DNA of 64,000 nt from Duganella sp. Root336D2 (GCF_001425005.1 NZ_LMDB01000037.1:67269-131268); one strand, 5' to 3'; shown: positions 8,125 through 17,567, counted from the first letter of the stretch. Made by a program: numbers and translations. The notes: generated by a model from the letters alone, not told the origin.

Positions 8125-8179
8125 GCGGGTGCAGGATAGCACTGAAACAAAAAGGCTGCTGGTGGGTTAATATTTCTAA

Positions 8180-8893
8180 ATGAAAGCCATTTCCGCCATC
8201 ACGCTCGCCCTTTTGACTGCCGCTTCGGCACGTGCCGAAAAAGTCATCATACTGGTCGACACCGGCACTGAAATGCCGATGGCAGATATCCGCAACGGCG
8301 AAGTGGTGGGCGGCATCCACAAGGACCTGGCGCTGGCGCTGGCGCAAAAAATGGGTCGCACACCGGTCACGCTTTCGATGCCTCGCAAGCGCATCTCGAT
8401 GGCGCTCGAAGCGGGGCTGGGCGACGTACTGTGCATGTATCTGCCGGAGTGGCTGCCGGGGCGTTTCGGCTGGACGCAAGCGTTCATGCCGCAGACCGAA
8501 ACAGTCATCACTTCACTGACAGTGGCGCAGCCCCAAAGCCTGCTCGACCTGTGGGGCCAGCCGATCGGCACCGTGCTTGGCTTCCAGTATCCGGAAATGG
8601 AGAAAGCCATGGGCACCGGCTTCGTGCGCACCGATGCCCATTCCAACCTGGCCAACTTGCGCAAGCTGGCAGCCGGCCGCCTGCGCCACGTCGCCACCAT
8701 CAAATCGTTTTACGACTACCAGTTGCACAAGGGCGAAAAAGTCAACGTCCATGAACCGCTGGTAGTGCGCAGCTACCATACGCGCTGCGCCGTTTCGGAA
8801 AAGGGCCGCGTGGCCCTGGCGGAAGTCGATGCCGCCATCACCCAGTTGCTGCGCGAAGGCGCCATCAACAAAATCCTGTCCAACTACCAATAG
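8180..8893 (+). CDS. Periplasmic solute-binding protein, family 3-like
   Basis: The 237-residue product has a signal peptide (about 1-19, ending SARA). Its two-lobed binding-protein pattern includes NGEVVGGIHKDLALALAQKM near residues 36-55 and IGTVLGFQYPEMEKAM in the second half, typical of SBP_bac_3 proteins related to polar amino-acid receptors. No ABC permease or ATPase is nearby. The 9-bp-spaced downstream gene is a secreted dipeptidase, so an orphan receptor for amino acids or peptides is plausible. Orphan members in proteobacteria also serve as sensory or enzyme-like domains, so the ligand is uncertain. Confidence 0.72.
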   Translation: MKAISAITLALLTAASARAEKVIILVDTGTEMPMADIRNGEVVGGIHKDLALALAQKMGRTPVTLSMPRKRISMALEAGLGDVLCMYLPEWLPGRFGWTQAFMPQTETVITSLTVAQPQSLLDLWGQPIGTVLGFQYPEMEKAMGTGFVRTDAHSNLANLRKLAAGRLRHVATIKSFYDYQLHKGEKVNVHEPLVVRSYHTRCAVSEKGRVALAEVDAAITQLLREGAINKILSNYQ

Positions 8894-8897
8894 CATA

Positions 8898-10391
8898 ATG
8901 ATCAAGAGACTTGCACTAGCCACTACGCTAGCTTTTGCCACAGCCCATGCCGCTCCCCTCAGCAGCGATGCCACCGCAACCGCGCGCTACGCCCGCCAGA
9001 CCTATGGCGAGAAGGTGATCGAGAGCCTGGCGAACATGGTCAGCTTCAACACCGTCGCCGACCAGAAGGTGCCGTTCGAGAAGAACCCCCAGCACATCGG
9101 CTTCAAGCGCTTCATCAAGCAGGAAGCATCGCGCCTGGGGCTGGACTTTACCGACCATGGCTACATCATGGTGGTTGGCCTGGGCGAAGGCAAGGAACGC
9201 GTTGGCGTGATCACCCACGGCGACGTGCAGCCGGTTGACCCGGGCAAGTGGAAGCAGTCGCCGTTCAAGCTCGATCGCAGCAGCGAACCGGGCCTGCTGC
9301 TGGGGCGCGGCACCGAAGACGACAAGGGCCCGATCGCCACCGCCATGTATGCGATGAAGGCGATCAAGGACCGCAATGTGCTGCTGAAAAAGCGCATCGA
9401 GCTGTATATCTACATGGCAGAGGAATCGGACTGGGTGCCGCTGGAAGCCTTCCTCAAGACTCATACGCCGCCGCAAACCAATATCACCATCGACGCCGAA
9501 TATCCCGCAGTGACGGCGGAAAAAGGCTGGGGCGCGGTACGCGTCACCTTGCCGGACATGGCGCCGGCGCCGGGTAGCGGTGCGGTCATCCAAAGCTTCA
9601 CCGGCGGCTTCTTCGACAGCCAGATTCCGGAAGATGCGCGGGCCGTCATCGACAACGCCGACCCGGCGCTGGAACTGGCGATCCGCACCCGCGCCGCGCA
9701 GCAGAAGGGCATGAGCTACCAGTACGCATGGCAGGGCACGCGCCTGACCGTCACCGGCAAGGGCCTTGCCGCCCACTCCTCGAAACCGGAAGACGGCGTC
9801 AACGCCATCGCCATGCTGGCCGATGCGCTGGACGTGCAGCACTGGGGCGCCAGCCAGGCCGGCATGATGGTCGATTTCGTCAACGACATGATCGGCACCG
9901 GCCTGCAAGGTGAGCGGTTCGGCAAGATTGCCTACAGCGATGACTTTATGGGTCCGATGACCGTGTCGCCAACCACCTTGAAGGCGAGCGACACGGGACT
10001 GGTGTTGGGCATCAACCTGCGCCGTCCGCGCGGAAAAACAACAGCCCAGCTGACTTCGGAAATCAACCAGGCATTCGATGCGTGGAAGGCGGAAAACCAG
10101 CCGCGCGCCACCCTGGCCGCGCAGATCGGCGAGCCCTGGATACAGGACAAGGCGCCGCAGTTGCCGACCCTGATGAAGGTGTTTTCGCACTACACCGGCG
10201 TCAAGGATCCACAGCCGGTTTCAGTCGGCGGCGGCACCAATTCACGCCTGTTCCCGCGTGCCGTCAGCTTCGGCCCGACCATGCCTGGCAAGGTCTATAC
10301 CGGCCACTCCGAGCACGAGCATATGACGGAAAAGCAATTACTTCTCAACCTGGAAATGTACACCGCGGTGCTGGTGGAATTGGCGAAGTAA
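8898..10391 (+). CDS. M20-family dipeptidase, exported
   Basis: The start is ATG 8898, four bases after the upstream stop; the longer frame from 8829 lies inside the upstream gene. The 497-residue protein has a signal peptide (about 1-18, ATAHA). Metal ligands of the M20/PepV zinc family are visible: THGD (His107, Asp109), GTEDDKGP (Asp141 or 142) and the catalytic AEES (Glu175-176). A dimerisation/lid domain follows, then a C-terminal HSEHEHM segment supplying a last His. It should release amino acids from dipeptides in the periplasm, matching the adjacent binding protein. PepV is cytoplasmic, so the signal peptide marks a secreted relative. Confidence 0.85.
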   Translation: MIKRLALATTLAFATAHAAPLSSDATATARYARQTYGEKVIESLANMVSFNTVADQKVPFEKNPQHIGFKRFIKQEASRLGLDFTDHGYIMVVGLGEGKERVGVITHGDVQPVDPGKWKQSPFKLDRSSEPGLLLGRGTEDDKGPIATAMYAMKAIKDRNVLLKKRIELYIYMAEESDWVPLEAFLKTHTPPQTNITIDAEYPAVTAEKGWGAVRVTLPDMAPAPGSGAVIQSFTGGFFDSQIPEDARAVIDNADPALELAIRTRAAQQKGMSYQYAWQGTRLTVTGKGLAAHSSKPEDGVNAIAMLADALDVQHWGASQAGMMVDFVNDMIGTGLQGERFGKIAYSDDFMGPMTVSPTTLKASDTGLVLGINLRRPRGKTTAQLTSEINQAFDAWKAENQPRATLAAQIGEPWIQDKAPQLPTLMKVFSHYTGVKDPQPVSVGGGTNSRLFPRAVSFGPTMPGKVYTGHSEHEHMTEKQLLLNLEMYTAVLVELAK

Positions 10392-10523
10392 TTGTCGACA
10401 TTGTTGGTGAAATGAGTATTGCCTTACGGCAGTAAATGACATTACCATGGGCAACAAGGCTTTCGCACTGGAAGCCTACAGCCCATGCCTGGCTGCGACA
10501 CAGGCATCCCATGAAAAGATGCC

Positions 10524-11465
10524 ATGTTCCGCAAGCTTGTCTTCCTGACTGCATTGTCATTTTCCTTGTCGGCACACACCATGGATATGAGTATCCCGCC
10601 GGCGAATTCCGCCGCGTCCGCCGATGCCCTCCAGGTCAACGATGTGCCGCGCCGCGGCTCGCTGTACCGTGTGCATCACGAAGGCAAAACTTCTTACCTG
10701 TTCGGCACCATCCACGTGGGCAAGCAGGATTTTTTCCCGCTCGAGCCTGAAGTGACCGAAGCGCTGGCCAAGTCCAGTTCGCTGGTGCTGGAAATCGATG
10801 TGCGCGCCAGTGCGCCTTACTATCGGGCGCTGGAACGCCACGGCCAATATCCGGCCGGGCAATCGATCCGCGACCATCTGTCGCCGGCTGCACTGGCCAG
10901 GCTGCAGGTAGCGCTCGACAAGGTCAAGCTGCCGCTGTCGAGCGTCCAGCATTACCGCCCCTGGGTGGTGGCGAATATCCTGGTCGGGCAGGAGATCGAA
11001 AAGAGCGGTTTCAACCGCGGCCTGGGTGTGGAAGGCTATTTGCTGAGCAACGCCACGCAGCAGAAGAAACCCTTGCAGGAGCTGGAGACCGCGGACTACC
11101 AGCTCGGCCTGTTCGCCTCATTGAGCGACGCGCAACAGGAAGCCTACCTGCTGGAAAATATCGCCGATATCGACAGCGGTGCGGCGCTGCGCAAATCGGC
11201 TGGCCTGGTGGAGGCATGGGGCGCTGCAGATGCGTCGCGCATCGCGACGCTGACGCGCGAGTTGACCACGGGCGACTCGGTGTCCGCCCGCTTCATGGAC
11301 CGCACTTTGCTGGGCAAGCGCAATCCGGAAATGGCAGCGAATATTGAAGCGATCATGCGCAAGGGCGACGCCTTCATAGGCATCGGCCTGTTGCACCTGG
11401 TCGGCGACAAAGGCGTGCCGGCTTTGCTGCGCCAGCACGGCTACCAGGTCGAAAAGGTCTACTAG
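10524..11465 (+). CDS. TraB/GumN-family protein
   Basis: The 313-residue product has a signal peptide or anchor (about 1-18). The family signature LFGTIHVG lies at residues 59-66, followed by the conserved EIDVRA segment and a C-terminal IGIGLLHLVGDKGV block. TraB/GumN proteins include a plasmid pheromone-shutdown factor and a xanthan-cluster protein. The fold carries paired GxxH and related motifs and is suspected to be a metal-dependent hydrolase. Export suggests a periplasmic role. It stands alone, about 130 nt after the dipeptidase, and overlaps the converging lipoprotein gene by four bases. Confidence 0.82.
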   Translation: MFRKLVFLTALSFSLSAHTMDMSIPPANSAASADALQVNDVPRRGSLYRVHHEGKTSYLFGTIHVGKQDFFPLEPEVTEALAKSSSLVLEIDVRASAPYYRALERHGQYPAGQSIRDHLSPAALARLQVALDKVKLPLSSVQHYRPWVVANILVGQEIEKSGFNRGLGVEGYLLSNATQQKKPLQELETADYQLGLFASLSDAQQEAYLLENIADIDSGAALRKSAGLVEAWGAADASRIATLTRELTTGDSVSARFMDRTLLGKRNPEMAANIEAIMRKGDAFIGIGLLHLVGDKGVPALLRQHGYQVEKVY

Positions 11466-11794
11466 TATTTCGGGCTGGTGCTCAGCGAACCGCTCGAATA
11501 GCGGACATTGTCGCCCACGCGATAGCTGGGCATGCTGTCCACATTCAAGGTTTCGATTGAACCATCCGCCTTTTTCACAGTGACGCGGTAACCACCGGCG
11601 CTGCCGGCCGCAGCTGCGCCAACCGCGCCGCCGGCCGACATCGCGCCTGCCGGATCGATCGACTGTACCACGCCATCCCAATTGGCGGCCACCGAGCTGT
11701 TGCTGCCTTCATCCACACTGGCGGTTTTCTTGCTGCTGTCATGGGCGCAGCCCGCCAGGGCCAGGCTCACCAGCATGATTACGGAAAGTTTCAT
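11462..11794 (-). CDS. Small lipoprotein
   Basis: ATG 11794 has a perfect GGAGG at good spacing, so I prefer it to an upstream in-frame start at 11815. The 110-residue product has a lipoprotein signal with lipobox LAGC (Cys at about residue 15). A Ser/Ala/Gly-rich linker and a short beta domain follow (YRVTVKKADGSIETLNV, YRVGDNVRYSSGS). The segment AVGAAAAGSAGG looks like a remnant glycine zipper. Similar lipoproteins in Burkholderiales are annotated as outer-membrane lipoproteins of unknown function. Confidence 0.7.
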   Translation of the reverse strand: MKLSVIMLVSLALAGCAHDSSKKTASVDEGSNSSVAANWDGVVQSIDPAGAMSAGGAVGAAAAGSAGGYRVTVKKADGSIETLNVDSMPSYRVGDNVRYSSGSLSTSPKY

Positions 11795-11869
11795 ACATCC
11801 TCCATAAGAAGCCACGTAAGGTCCGCGCGTCCGGGAAGTGTACGCCGTTCCGAAAACGGCCGACGCACT

Positions 11870-12268
11870 TCAAGCAGCAGGATGCTTACGCAAGCTCCAC
11901 AAGGCCCACATCACGGTCGAGGCAATGATCGCGGCTGCCATGTCGACCAGCCAGTCGTCGACTGAGCCATGGCGGTAGGGGAAGAAGGATTGAACGATCT
12001 CATCGATGGCGCCCATGATGGCGATGCCGGATACGGCCTTCAGCGCGCGCTGCGCCGGCTCGCCTTGGCAGCCGGTAAACAGCAAGAAAGCCAGCACCGA
12101 ATAGCCAAAGCTGTGCAGCACCAGGCCGCTGGCGTATTCTGCCGCTTCAGCGCGGGCACCGGGGATCGATCCGATAATGCAGTTAAGCACGAACAAGGTG
12201 ATGGCGCCCCAGAAACGCAAGCGTGCGTGGGCGTCGCTGAGGAACAGCAGGGTCAGGAATTTTTGCAT
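11870..12268 (-). CDS. VanZ-like membrane protein
   Basis: This 132-residue protein has about four hydrophobic helices (FWGAITLFVLNCIIG, SFGYSVLAFLLF, VSGIAIMGAIDEIVQ, WLVDMAAAIIAST). It carries the VanZ-type signature DEIVQSFFPYRHGSVDDWL near residues 86-105. VanZ relatives are small inner-membrane proteins, one of which gives low-level teicoplanin resistance; most have no known role. It is a single gene with no obvious partner. Confidence 0.75.
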   Translation of the reverse strand: MQKFLTLLFLSDAHARLRFWGAITLFVLNCIIGSIPGARAEAAEYASGLVLHSFGYSVLAFLLFTGCQGEPAQRALKAVSGIAIMGAIDEIVQSFFPYRHGSVDDWLVDMAAAIIASTVMWALWSLRKHPAA

Positions 12269-12411
12269 GGGTGGGAAGATACCACGGAAGCGGTTGCGCC
12301 GGCACTAGGCCGGCGCACCTTCTGCCGCCACGCATATCGATTGCGTGTGCAGCAGATGAGTCCATTATAGGGATTGGCTGTGACAGCACCATGACATAAA
12401 TCAAGCTTCGG

Positions 12412-14274
12412 TCAAACTTTGAAGAATGCAACAGCGTCGAGCAGGGTATCGGCCTGGCCCGTCAATTCTTCGGCGGTGGCTGCAAGCTGTTCGGCCGCGG
12501 CGGCATTGCGCTGGGTGGTGTCGCTGAGCTGGTTGATCGCTTCGCTGATCTGGCTGGCGCCGCTGCTTTGTTCGCGCGATGCCGCGTTGATTTCCTGCAC
12601 CAGTTCGGAAGTCTTGCGGATGCCGGGCACGATCTCCTTCAGCAGCATGCCGGCCTGGTTGGCCACAGCGACGCTGTCCTGCGCCACCCCGCTGATCTCC
12701 TGGGCGGCGGCCTGGCTGCGCTCGGCCAGCTTGCGCACTTCCGCCGCCACCACCGCGAAGCCCTTGCCATGTTCGCCAGCGCGCGCCGCCTCGATGGCGG
12801 CGTTCAGCGCCAGCAGGTTGGTCTGGTAGGCGATGTCGTCGATGATGGCGATCTCGCGGGTGATCTGCTGCATCGCCGTGGCGGTGCGTGCCACGGCATC
12901 GCCGCCTTCCACCGCATAGACGGCGACGCGTGCCGCCATGTCGTCGGTGACGCGCGAGTTCTCATGGTTCTGGAAAATCGAGGCGCTCATTTCTTCGATC
13001 GATGCGCTGGTCTGTTCCACACTGGCCGCCTGCTCGGTGGAGCTGGTGCTCAGGGCCTGTGCGGTGGCGCTGGCTTGTGCCGCCGCATTGGCCAGCGCAT
13101 CTGCCGATTGGCGCACGCTGGTCACGGTGGCGTGCAGGCGCTGCGCCATGTCCTGCACCATATAGGCCAGGCTGCGGCGATCGTCCTTGTGCAAGCGCAT
13201 GCGCTGCGTGAGGTCGCCTTGCGCGACCTGGTGCAGCACCTCGCATACCTCCGATGGCTCGCCGCCAATCTGGTAGACCAGGTGGTGGCTGATCGCGTAG
13301 CCGGCCAGGATCGCCAGCGAAGCAATGGCGATGATGCCTCCGGCCAGCAATTGACGGGTCTCATCCTGCGCATGCAAGCGCTGCTCGATGTGGGAAGACA
13401 GCAGGGCAAAGGCCGCATCGTCCGCGCTGAATTGCTGGTCGATGGCGCGGGTGGTGGCGCCAATGTAATCCGGCGCGGCGTATTCCAGCGTGTCGGCCAT
13501 GACGATGCGCGTGCGTGCCAGCTCCGTCACTTCGGCGGCGGCGGCAGCGGCGGCGGCGACCGGGATATCGAGCTTCTGCTTCAGTACGGGATTGGCGGCA
13601 TAAGCCTTGCCGATGGTGCGCTGCATGCTGGCGCTGGCATGGCGCGCCTTGCTGAGCAGGCTGTACATGATGGCGCGGCCTTCGATATCGATCTTGCGCG
13701 TGGCCAGGAATCCGGCGCCGCGCGCACGCATCTGTCCCAGGTCTTCCGCCACGCGCGGCAGGTCGAAATAGGTGGCGCGCATCAGGTAATAGGAATCGGC
13801 ATCGGGATCGAGCGAGAGGCCGGACTGGTCGGCCAGTTGTTCGATGAAGAGCAGGGTAAATTCACACAGTGCGGTATGGCGTTCGTAACTTTCTACTGTA
13901 GCCAGGCTGCGCGTGCTGACGTCGCGCGCCAGCGCAGTCCATTCGTCGCGGATGCGGGCGAGCATTTTGTGCTCCTGCCCATCGCCATCGGTAAGCATTG
14001 TTGACATGCCTAGCAGCAGGCGATTGACTTCCGCTTCTTTGGCGCTGCGCTCGCTGGCCAGCTGGCCGGCGCCAACGAAGGCGGCTGACAGGCCGCGGTG
14101 CTGCTGGATGCTTTGCAGGAGGTCGAGGGCCTGGGCGCCGGGTTTGAGCCCGGTCTGTTCGAGTGTGGAAAAATGGATGCTGTGGCTGTTCTCACGCAGG
14201 AACAGATAGGACGGCGGCGCGACCAGCAGCACGCCCAACATTCCCAGCAATAGAAAACGTTGCCATAGCTTCAT
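12412..14274 (-). CDS. Methyl-accepting chemotaxis protein
   Basis: From ATG 14274 the product is 620 residues. A first membrane helix lies at about 5-25 (WQRFLLLGMLGVLLVAP), followed by a periplasmic sensor region with a QQHRGLSAAF segment reminiscent of nitrate/nitrite-sensing NIT domains. A second helix (LAGGIIAIASLAILAGYAI, about 305-325), a HAMP domain and a signalling domain come next. The highly conserved hairpin tip YQTNLLALNAAIEAARAGEH is near residue 505. The start is uncertain: the binding site is poor and an in-frame extension reaches 14403. It is an orphan receptor without che genes nearby; the NIT assignment is tentative. Confidence 0.85.
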   Translation of the reverse strand: MKLWQRFLLLGMLGVLLVAPPSYLFLRENSHSIHFSTLEQTGLKPGAQALDLLQSIQQHRGLSAAFVGAGQLASERSAKEAEVNRLLLGMSTMLTDGDGQEHKMLARIRDEWTALARDVSTRSLATVESYERHTALCEFTLLFIEQLADQSGLSLDPDADSYYLMRATYFDLPRVAEDLGQMRARGAGFLATRKIDIEGRAIMYSLLSKARHASASMQRTIGKAYAANPVLKQKLDIPVAAAAAAAAEVTELARTRIVMADTLEYAAPDYIGATTRAIDQQFSADDAAFALLSSHIEQRLHAQDETRQLLAGGIIAIASLAILAGYAISHHLVYQIGGEPSEVCEVLHQVAQGDLTQRMRLHKDDRRSLAYMVQDMAQRLHATVTSVRQSADALANAAAQASATAQALSTSSTEQAASVEQTSASIEEMSASIFQNHENSRVTDDMAARVAVYAVEGGDAVARTATAMQQITREIAIIDDIAYQTNLLALNAAIEAARAGEHGKGFAVVAAEVRKLAERSQAAAQEISGVAQDSVAVANQAGMLLKEIVPGIRKTSELVQEINAASREQSSGASQISEAINQLSDTTQRNAAAAEQLAATAEELTGQADTLLDAVAFFKV

Positions 14275-14409
14275 CCTATCGAGCAGGGTGGCCACCGCGT
14301 TCTCCCAGGATTGGCAGGTCTCGACAGTGTAGCTGGGAATTACGCGACCCGATACCGCCAGGCGCGCTATAATTCCGCGCGGAAAAAATTGCTTATTACT
14401 CAACTAATC

Positions 14410-14943
14410 ATGAAAAATATTACTGTATTCGTAGGACTCTTGCTAGCGGTTGGGCTGGCGCAAACTGCATCGGCAGCTGGCAAAGTGCCCCTGCTCAAGC
14501 GCAGCGCTGCCATGCAATGTGCAGAGCGCAAGATTGAACTGAAGGGCGAATGTTTCCAGCAAGATGGCATTGCCGGCTTGTCCTGTACCAAGCAGAGCCT
14601 GAGCATCAGCGATATCGCCACCGGTCGCGAACTGGGTAGCCAGGTTTTCAAGCCTGCCGCGTTGCAGCCGGGCGAAGCCTATCCTGTCATTGCAGAGCGC
14701 CTGAGCGAGGTCACCTGTGCTGAGACTCCGTCCAGGGAGAAGTTCATCGTGATCATGATGAGCAATGGCGGCAACTGCGCCCAATGCGAATGGCAACAGG
14801 TGTACAGCTGGGACGGCAAAGTGCTGGGTTCGAGCCTGGATGCCAGGAAGAACCCGGCAATCAAGGCAGCATTGAAGGGGGCGACAGGCAAAGGGGCCAA
14901 GACGCTTGGCAGCGGCGACCTGTATATCTACGTGCCCGAGTAA
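14410..14943 (+). CDS. Cysteine-rich secreted protein, unknown function
   Basis: ATG 14410 begins a clear signal peptide (about 1-22, QTASA); the upstream in-frame extension has no support. The mature part of the 177-residue protein contains six cysteines, including NCAQC, which suggests disulfides in the periplasm. I recognise no family. A strong intrinsic terminator follows ten bases after the stop. The gene diverges from the chemotaxis receptor, so the two may share control. Confidence 0.65.
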   Translation: MKNITVFVGLLLAVGLAQTASAAGKVPLLKRSAAMQCAERKIELKGECFQQDGIAGLSCTKQSLSISDIATGRELGSQVFKPAALQPGEAYPVIAERLSEVTCAETPSREKFIVIMMSNGGNCAQCEWQQVYSWDGKVLGSSLDARKNPAIKAALKGATGKGAKTLGSGDLYIYVPE

Positions 14944-14952
14944 GCAAAAAAA

Positions 14953-14980
14953 AGCCCGCTGGTTAAAGCGGGCTTAAACT
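14953..14980 (+). terminator. Intrinsic terminator
   Basis: AGCCCGC (14953-14959) pairs with GCGGGCT (14968-14974) around an 8-nt loop, with an A-run before and a T-rich tail after. It ends the 14410-14943 gene and could also act on leftward transcription. Confidence 0.8.
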
Positions 14981-15082
14981 ATTTTCTTGGAGGAGAATAG
15001 TGGAGACATGTGCAATTATGGTGCGCCGCCGCATATCAGTCCAATTTTTGTTTCCGATAATCGTTATTCATATTCCGTATAA

Positions 15083-15847
15083 CTATTCTTTAACTGGTAC
15101 AACGTAATTCAGCGCCAAGCGGCCACCATCAACGAACAGCGTCTGACCGGTCATGTAGCTGGCATCGTCGCTAGCGAGGAAAGCGCATATGGAAGCGACC
15201 TCTTCCGGCTCGCCGCAACGCCCCAAAGGAGTGCGCGACAAAATGGTGCGTTTGGCTTCCGGGCTGGCCAGGACCGCCTGTTTTGCCAGTTCGGTCAGGA
15301 TGGTGCCCGGGCCAATACCGTTGACGCGGATACCATAAGGCGCCAGGTTCAGCGACATCACCTTGGTCAATTGATTGACGCCGCCTTTCGACACCACGTA
15401 CGGCACCTGGTCCGGGATCGCCAGTTCCGAGTTCACACTTGACATATTGATAATGCAGCCGCTTTGCTGCTTGACCATTTCGCGCGCCACGGCCTGGCCG
15501 CACAGGAACATGGACTTCAGGTTAATGCCAAGCACCCGGTCGAAATCGGCTTCCGCCAGGTCGAGGAAGCTGCATTTGTGGGTCACGCCCGCGTTGTTGA
15601 CCAGGATATCGATGCGGCCGAAAGCGGCCAGCGTGGCAGCGACCAGCGCGTCGACATCGGCTTTCTGGCTGACGTCCGCGGCGAAGAAGCGGGCCTGCCC
15701 ACCCAGGGCTTCGGCGGCCTGGGCGCCTTCCGGCTTGATGTCCACCAGCATGACCTTGGCCCCTTCGGTAATGAGGCGCTGGGCGCAGGCCAGGCCGATA
15801 CCCTGGGTGGCGCCGGTGACGATGGCTACTTTATTCGTTAATTTCAT
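15083..15847 (-). CDS. Short-chain dehydrogenase/reductase
   Basis: The 254-residue protein is a classical SDR. It has the nucleotide-binding TGATQGIG (11-18), the NNAG motif (near 88), a catalytic Ser in NMSSVNSE, and the YVVSK catalytic pair (near 150-154). The IGPGTILTE and DGG elements of the C-terminal half complete the fold. An acidic residue after strand 2 (LVDIK) favours NAD over NADP. Family relatives oxidise sugars, polyols or 3-oxoacyl compounds; the substrate cannot be read from the sequence. It stands alone, tail-to-tail with the upstream secreted gene. Confidence 0.85.
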   Translation of the reverse strand: MKLTNKVAIVTGATQGIGLACAQRLITEGAKVMLVDIKPEGAQAAEALGGQARFFAADVSQKADVDALVAATLAAFGRIDILVNNAGVTHKCSFLDLAEADFDRVLGINLKSMFLCGQAVAREMVKQQSGCIINMSSVNSELAIPDQVPYVVSKGGVNQLTKVMSLNLAPYGIRVNGIGPGTILTELAKQAVLASPEAKRTILSRTPLGRCGEPEEVASICAFLASDDASYMTGQTLFVDGGRLALNYVVPVKE

Positions 15848-15879
15848 GTTGCTTCCGCTTGTCGGTTAGGAAGCTTATT

Positions 15880-16404
15880 TTAGAGGATGACCGCGTCGTT
15901 GGGCAGTTGGTTGGGGCGTTTGCCGTCGGCCGGGTAGTGGCGCGCCAAGAGCGTATTGAGCTGTTCCAGCGCGGACAGGGTGGGGGAGTGGTAGTCGCCC
16001 TGGGCGAAACCGGTGGTCATGGTGCGGCAGATGGTTTGCCATTCGGTGTCTGCGACCAGTTTGCCGACGTGGCGGTCGGCGACAATATCGACCTCGCGCG
16101 CCGCCAGGTTGATGTAGATGAGGACTCCGCAGTTCTCTTCGGTATCCCACACGCCGTATTGGGCGAACAGGGCGCGGGCGCGCTGGCGGTTGCTCATGTT
16201 GTGGAAGGCCGAGCGGGCGTCCAGTCCCGGTTCCACGATCAGGCGCACTTCGGCGCGGTGGCGTTGCTCGCCCAGCGTGATGGCTTGTTCGATCGCCTGC
16301 AGCGTGGCCGGCGGGAAGGCGCGTTTGCCGGCGCCGGTGCCGCTAACCATATGGCGCCAGGCGCGTTGGCAGCGGCCGAAGAAGGAAGTTGCTTCGGTCG
16401 TCAT
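15880..16404 (-). CDS. TPM-domain protein, downstream partner of YgcG-like protein
   Basis: ATG 16404 overlaps the stop of the upstream gene (TGATG), with GGGAG upstream. The 174-residue product has no signal peptide. Its TPM-type domain (about 25-160: RAEVRLIVEPGLD, YGVWDTEENCGVLIYINLAA, HVGKLVADTEWQTI) resembles the TPM_phosphatase fold. It is the third gene of a lemA-ygcG-type operon, an arrangement common in Burkholderiales. TPM domains occur in membrane-protein turnover and in a plant photosystem II phosphatase; activity here is unproven. Confidence 0.78.
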   Translation of the reverse strand: MTTEATSFFGRCQRAWRHMVSGTGAGKRAFPPATLQAIEQAITLGEQRHRAEVRLIVEPGLDARSAFHNMSNRQRARALFAQYGVWDTEENCGVLIYINLAAREVDIVADRHVGKLVADTEWQTICRTMTTGFAQGDYHSPTLSALEQLNTLLARHYPADGKRPNQLPNDAVIL

Positions 16405-17558
16405 CACCAGTCTCCCGAGGCGCCGCCGCCATCGAAGCTGCCGCCGCCACCGCTAAAGCCGCCGCCACCGAAATCGCCACCGCCGCCCCAGCTGCCGCCG
16501 CTGCTGCCGCGATTTGCGGCGGCACCCAGGGCGTTGCCCAGCGCGGCGCCAATCAGCACGCCGGTGGCATCCGATCCCCAGCCACCGCGCCGCAGGCCGC
16601 GGCGCGAACCGCCGCGCATCATGGGCAGGACGACGAAGACGCCAAACAGCAGCAGGGGAAACAGCCAACCCGCCGACCAGCTGCCACCTTCAGCGCGGCG
16701 GCCACCCTGGCCCGTGCCGTTGTCCGGGCCGCCGGGCGCGCGTGCGTTGCCGCTGCTGTCCGCCGCGCTGCGCGCCGTGCCCGCGCCGCCACTGCCGGCA
16801 ATCGCGCCTGCGCCGGCCGCTTCCGCCATGCCGGCCATACCGCCACTTCCAGCGGCCGCACCGCCAGCCGCAGCGCCCGGCGCAGCAGGGAAGCGTTCCT
16901 TATCCAGCAAAGCAGCGATCGAACTCACACCGGCCGCCAGCCCGCCATAAAAGTCGCCTTGCCGAAAATGCGGTGCAATCACATCCTGCAAAACGCGTTT
17001 TGACTGGGCATCGGTCAGCGTCCCCTGGACTCCGCGGCCGGCCTCGATCCGCAGCCTGCGCAGGGCGGACGGATTATCCTTGGCCACCACCAGCAGCACG
17101 CCATCGTCAACGCCCTGACGCCCGAGCTTCCACGCATCCGCCACGCGGATGCTGTATTGCTCGATCGCTTCCGGCGCCGTGGAAGGCAGCAGCAGGATGG
17201 CAATCTGGCTGCCCGTTTTGCGCTCGTAATCGGCCAGCACGCCGTCAAGGGCCGAGCGCTGCTGCGCGGTCAGCATGCCTGCCTGGTCGGTAACGCGCGC
17301 CGCATGTGCCGGCACCGCAACGAAGCCGTCGGCCGCGCGGGCGCCGGTCATGACAAGAACCAGCAGCGCGAGGATCGCCAGCCCGGCCACCACCCTTAGC
17401 CACGGGGAGCCGGGCAGGATAGTCCAGCGCCGCGCATTCTCCGCCAGGCCGCCGGTACGGCGCGCCAGGTCGCGGTCCAGCAGCGGATCGCCCAACCGAT
17501 CTTCGTCGCGGCTGGAAGCCTTGCCGCCGCCGCGCGTTTGCCGAGGTGTGGTCGCCAT
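16404..17558 (-). CDS. YgcG-like TPM-domain membrane protein with Gly-rich tail
   Basis: The 384-residue protein has a charged, Arg-rich N-terminus of about 50 residues. A hydrophobic helix (WLRVVAGLAILALLVLVM) and a TPM domain (about 85-215, starting RVTDQAGMLTAQQRSALDGV) follow. After an Ala/Gly-rich linker comes a second hydrophobic stretch (LFPLLLFGVFVVLPMM). The C-terminus is made of glycine runs ending in SGDW, the hallmark of YgcG-type partners of LemA. ATG 17558 has AAGGAG upstream and sits 9 nt from lemA. The N-terminal extension before the first membrane helix is longer than usual and could be a cytoplasmic tail. Role: probably envelope maintenance, unproven. Confidence 0.82.
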   Translation of the reverse strand: MATTPRQTRGGGKASSRDEDRLGDPLLDRDLARRTGGLAENARRWTILPGSPWLRVVAGLAILALLVLVMTGARAADGFVAVPAHAARVTDQAGMLTAQQRSALDGVLADYERKTGSQIAILLLPSTAPEAIEQYSIRVADAWKLGRQGVDDGVLLVVAKDNPSALRRLRIEAGRGVQGTLTDAQSKRVLQDVIAPHFRQGDFYGGLAAGVSSIAALLDKERFPAAPGAAAGGAAAGSGGMAGMAEAAGAGAIAGSGGAGTARSAADSSGNARAPGGPDNGTGQGGRRAEGGSWSAGWLFPLLLFGVFVVLPMMRGGSRRGLRRGGWGSDATGVLIGAALGNALGAAANRGSSGGSWGGGGDFGGGGFSGGGGSFDGGGASGDW

Positions 17559-17567
17559 TGCGACTCC

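Noticed and set aside
6839..8479. 546-codon minus-strand frame across the MFS and binding-protein genes
   Set aside because: It overlaps two well-supported genes in another frame and has no recognised domain.
12392..12405. FNR-like sequence ATGACATAAATCAA between the VanZ and chemotaxis genes
   Set aside because: Two mismatches in the left half-site, and it lies behind the chemotaxis receptor and not at a plausible promoter distance for VanZ.
14944..15082. Possible small RNA between the cysteine-rich gene and the SDR
   Set aside because: After the terminator I see no second hairpin with T-run and no clear promoter.
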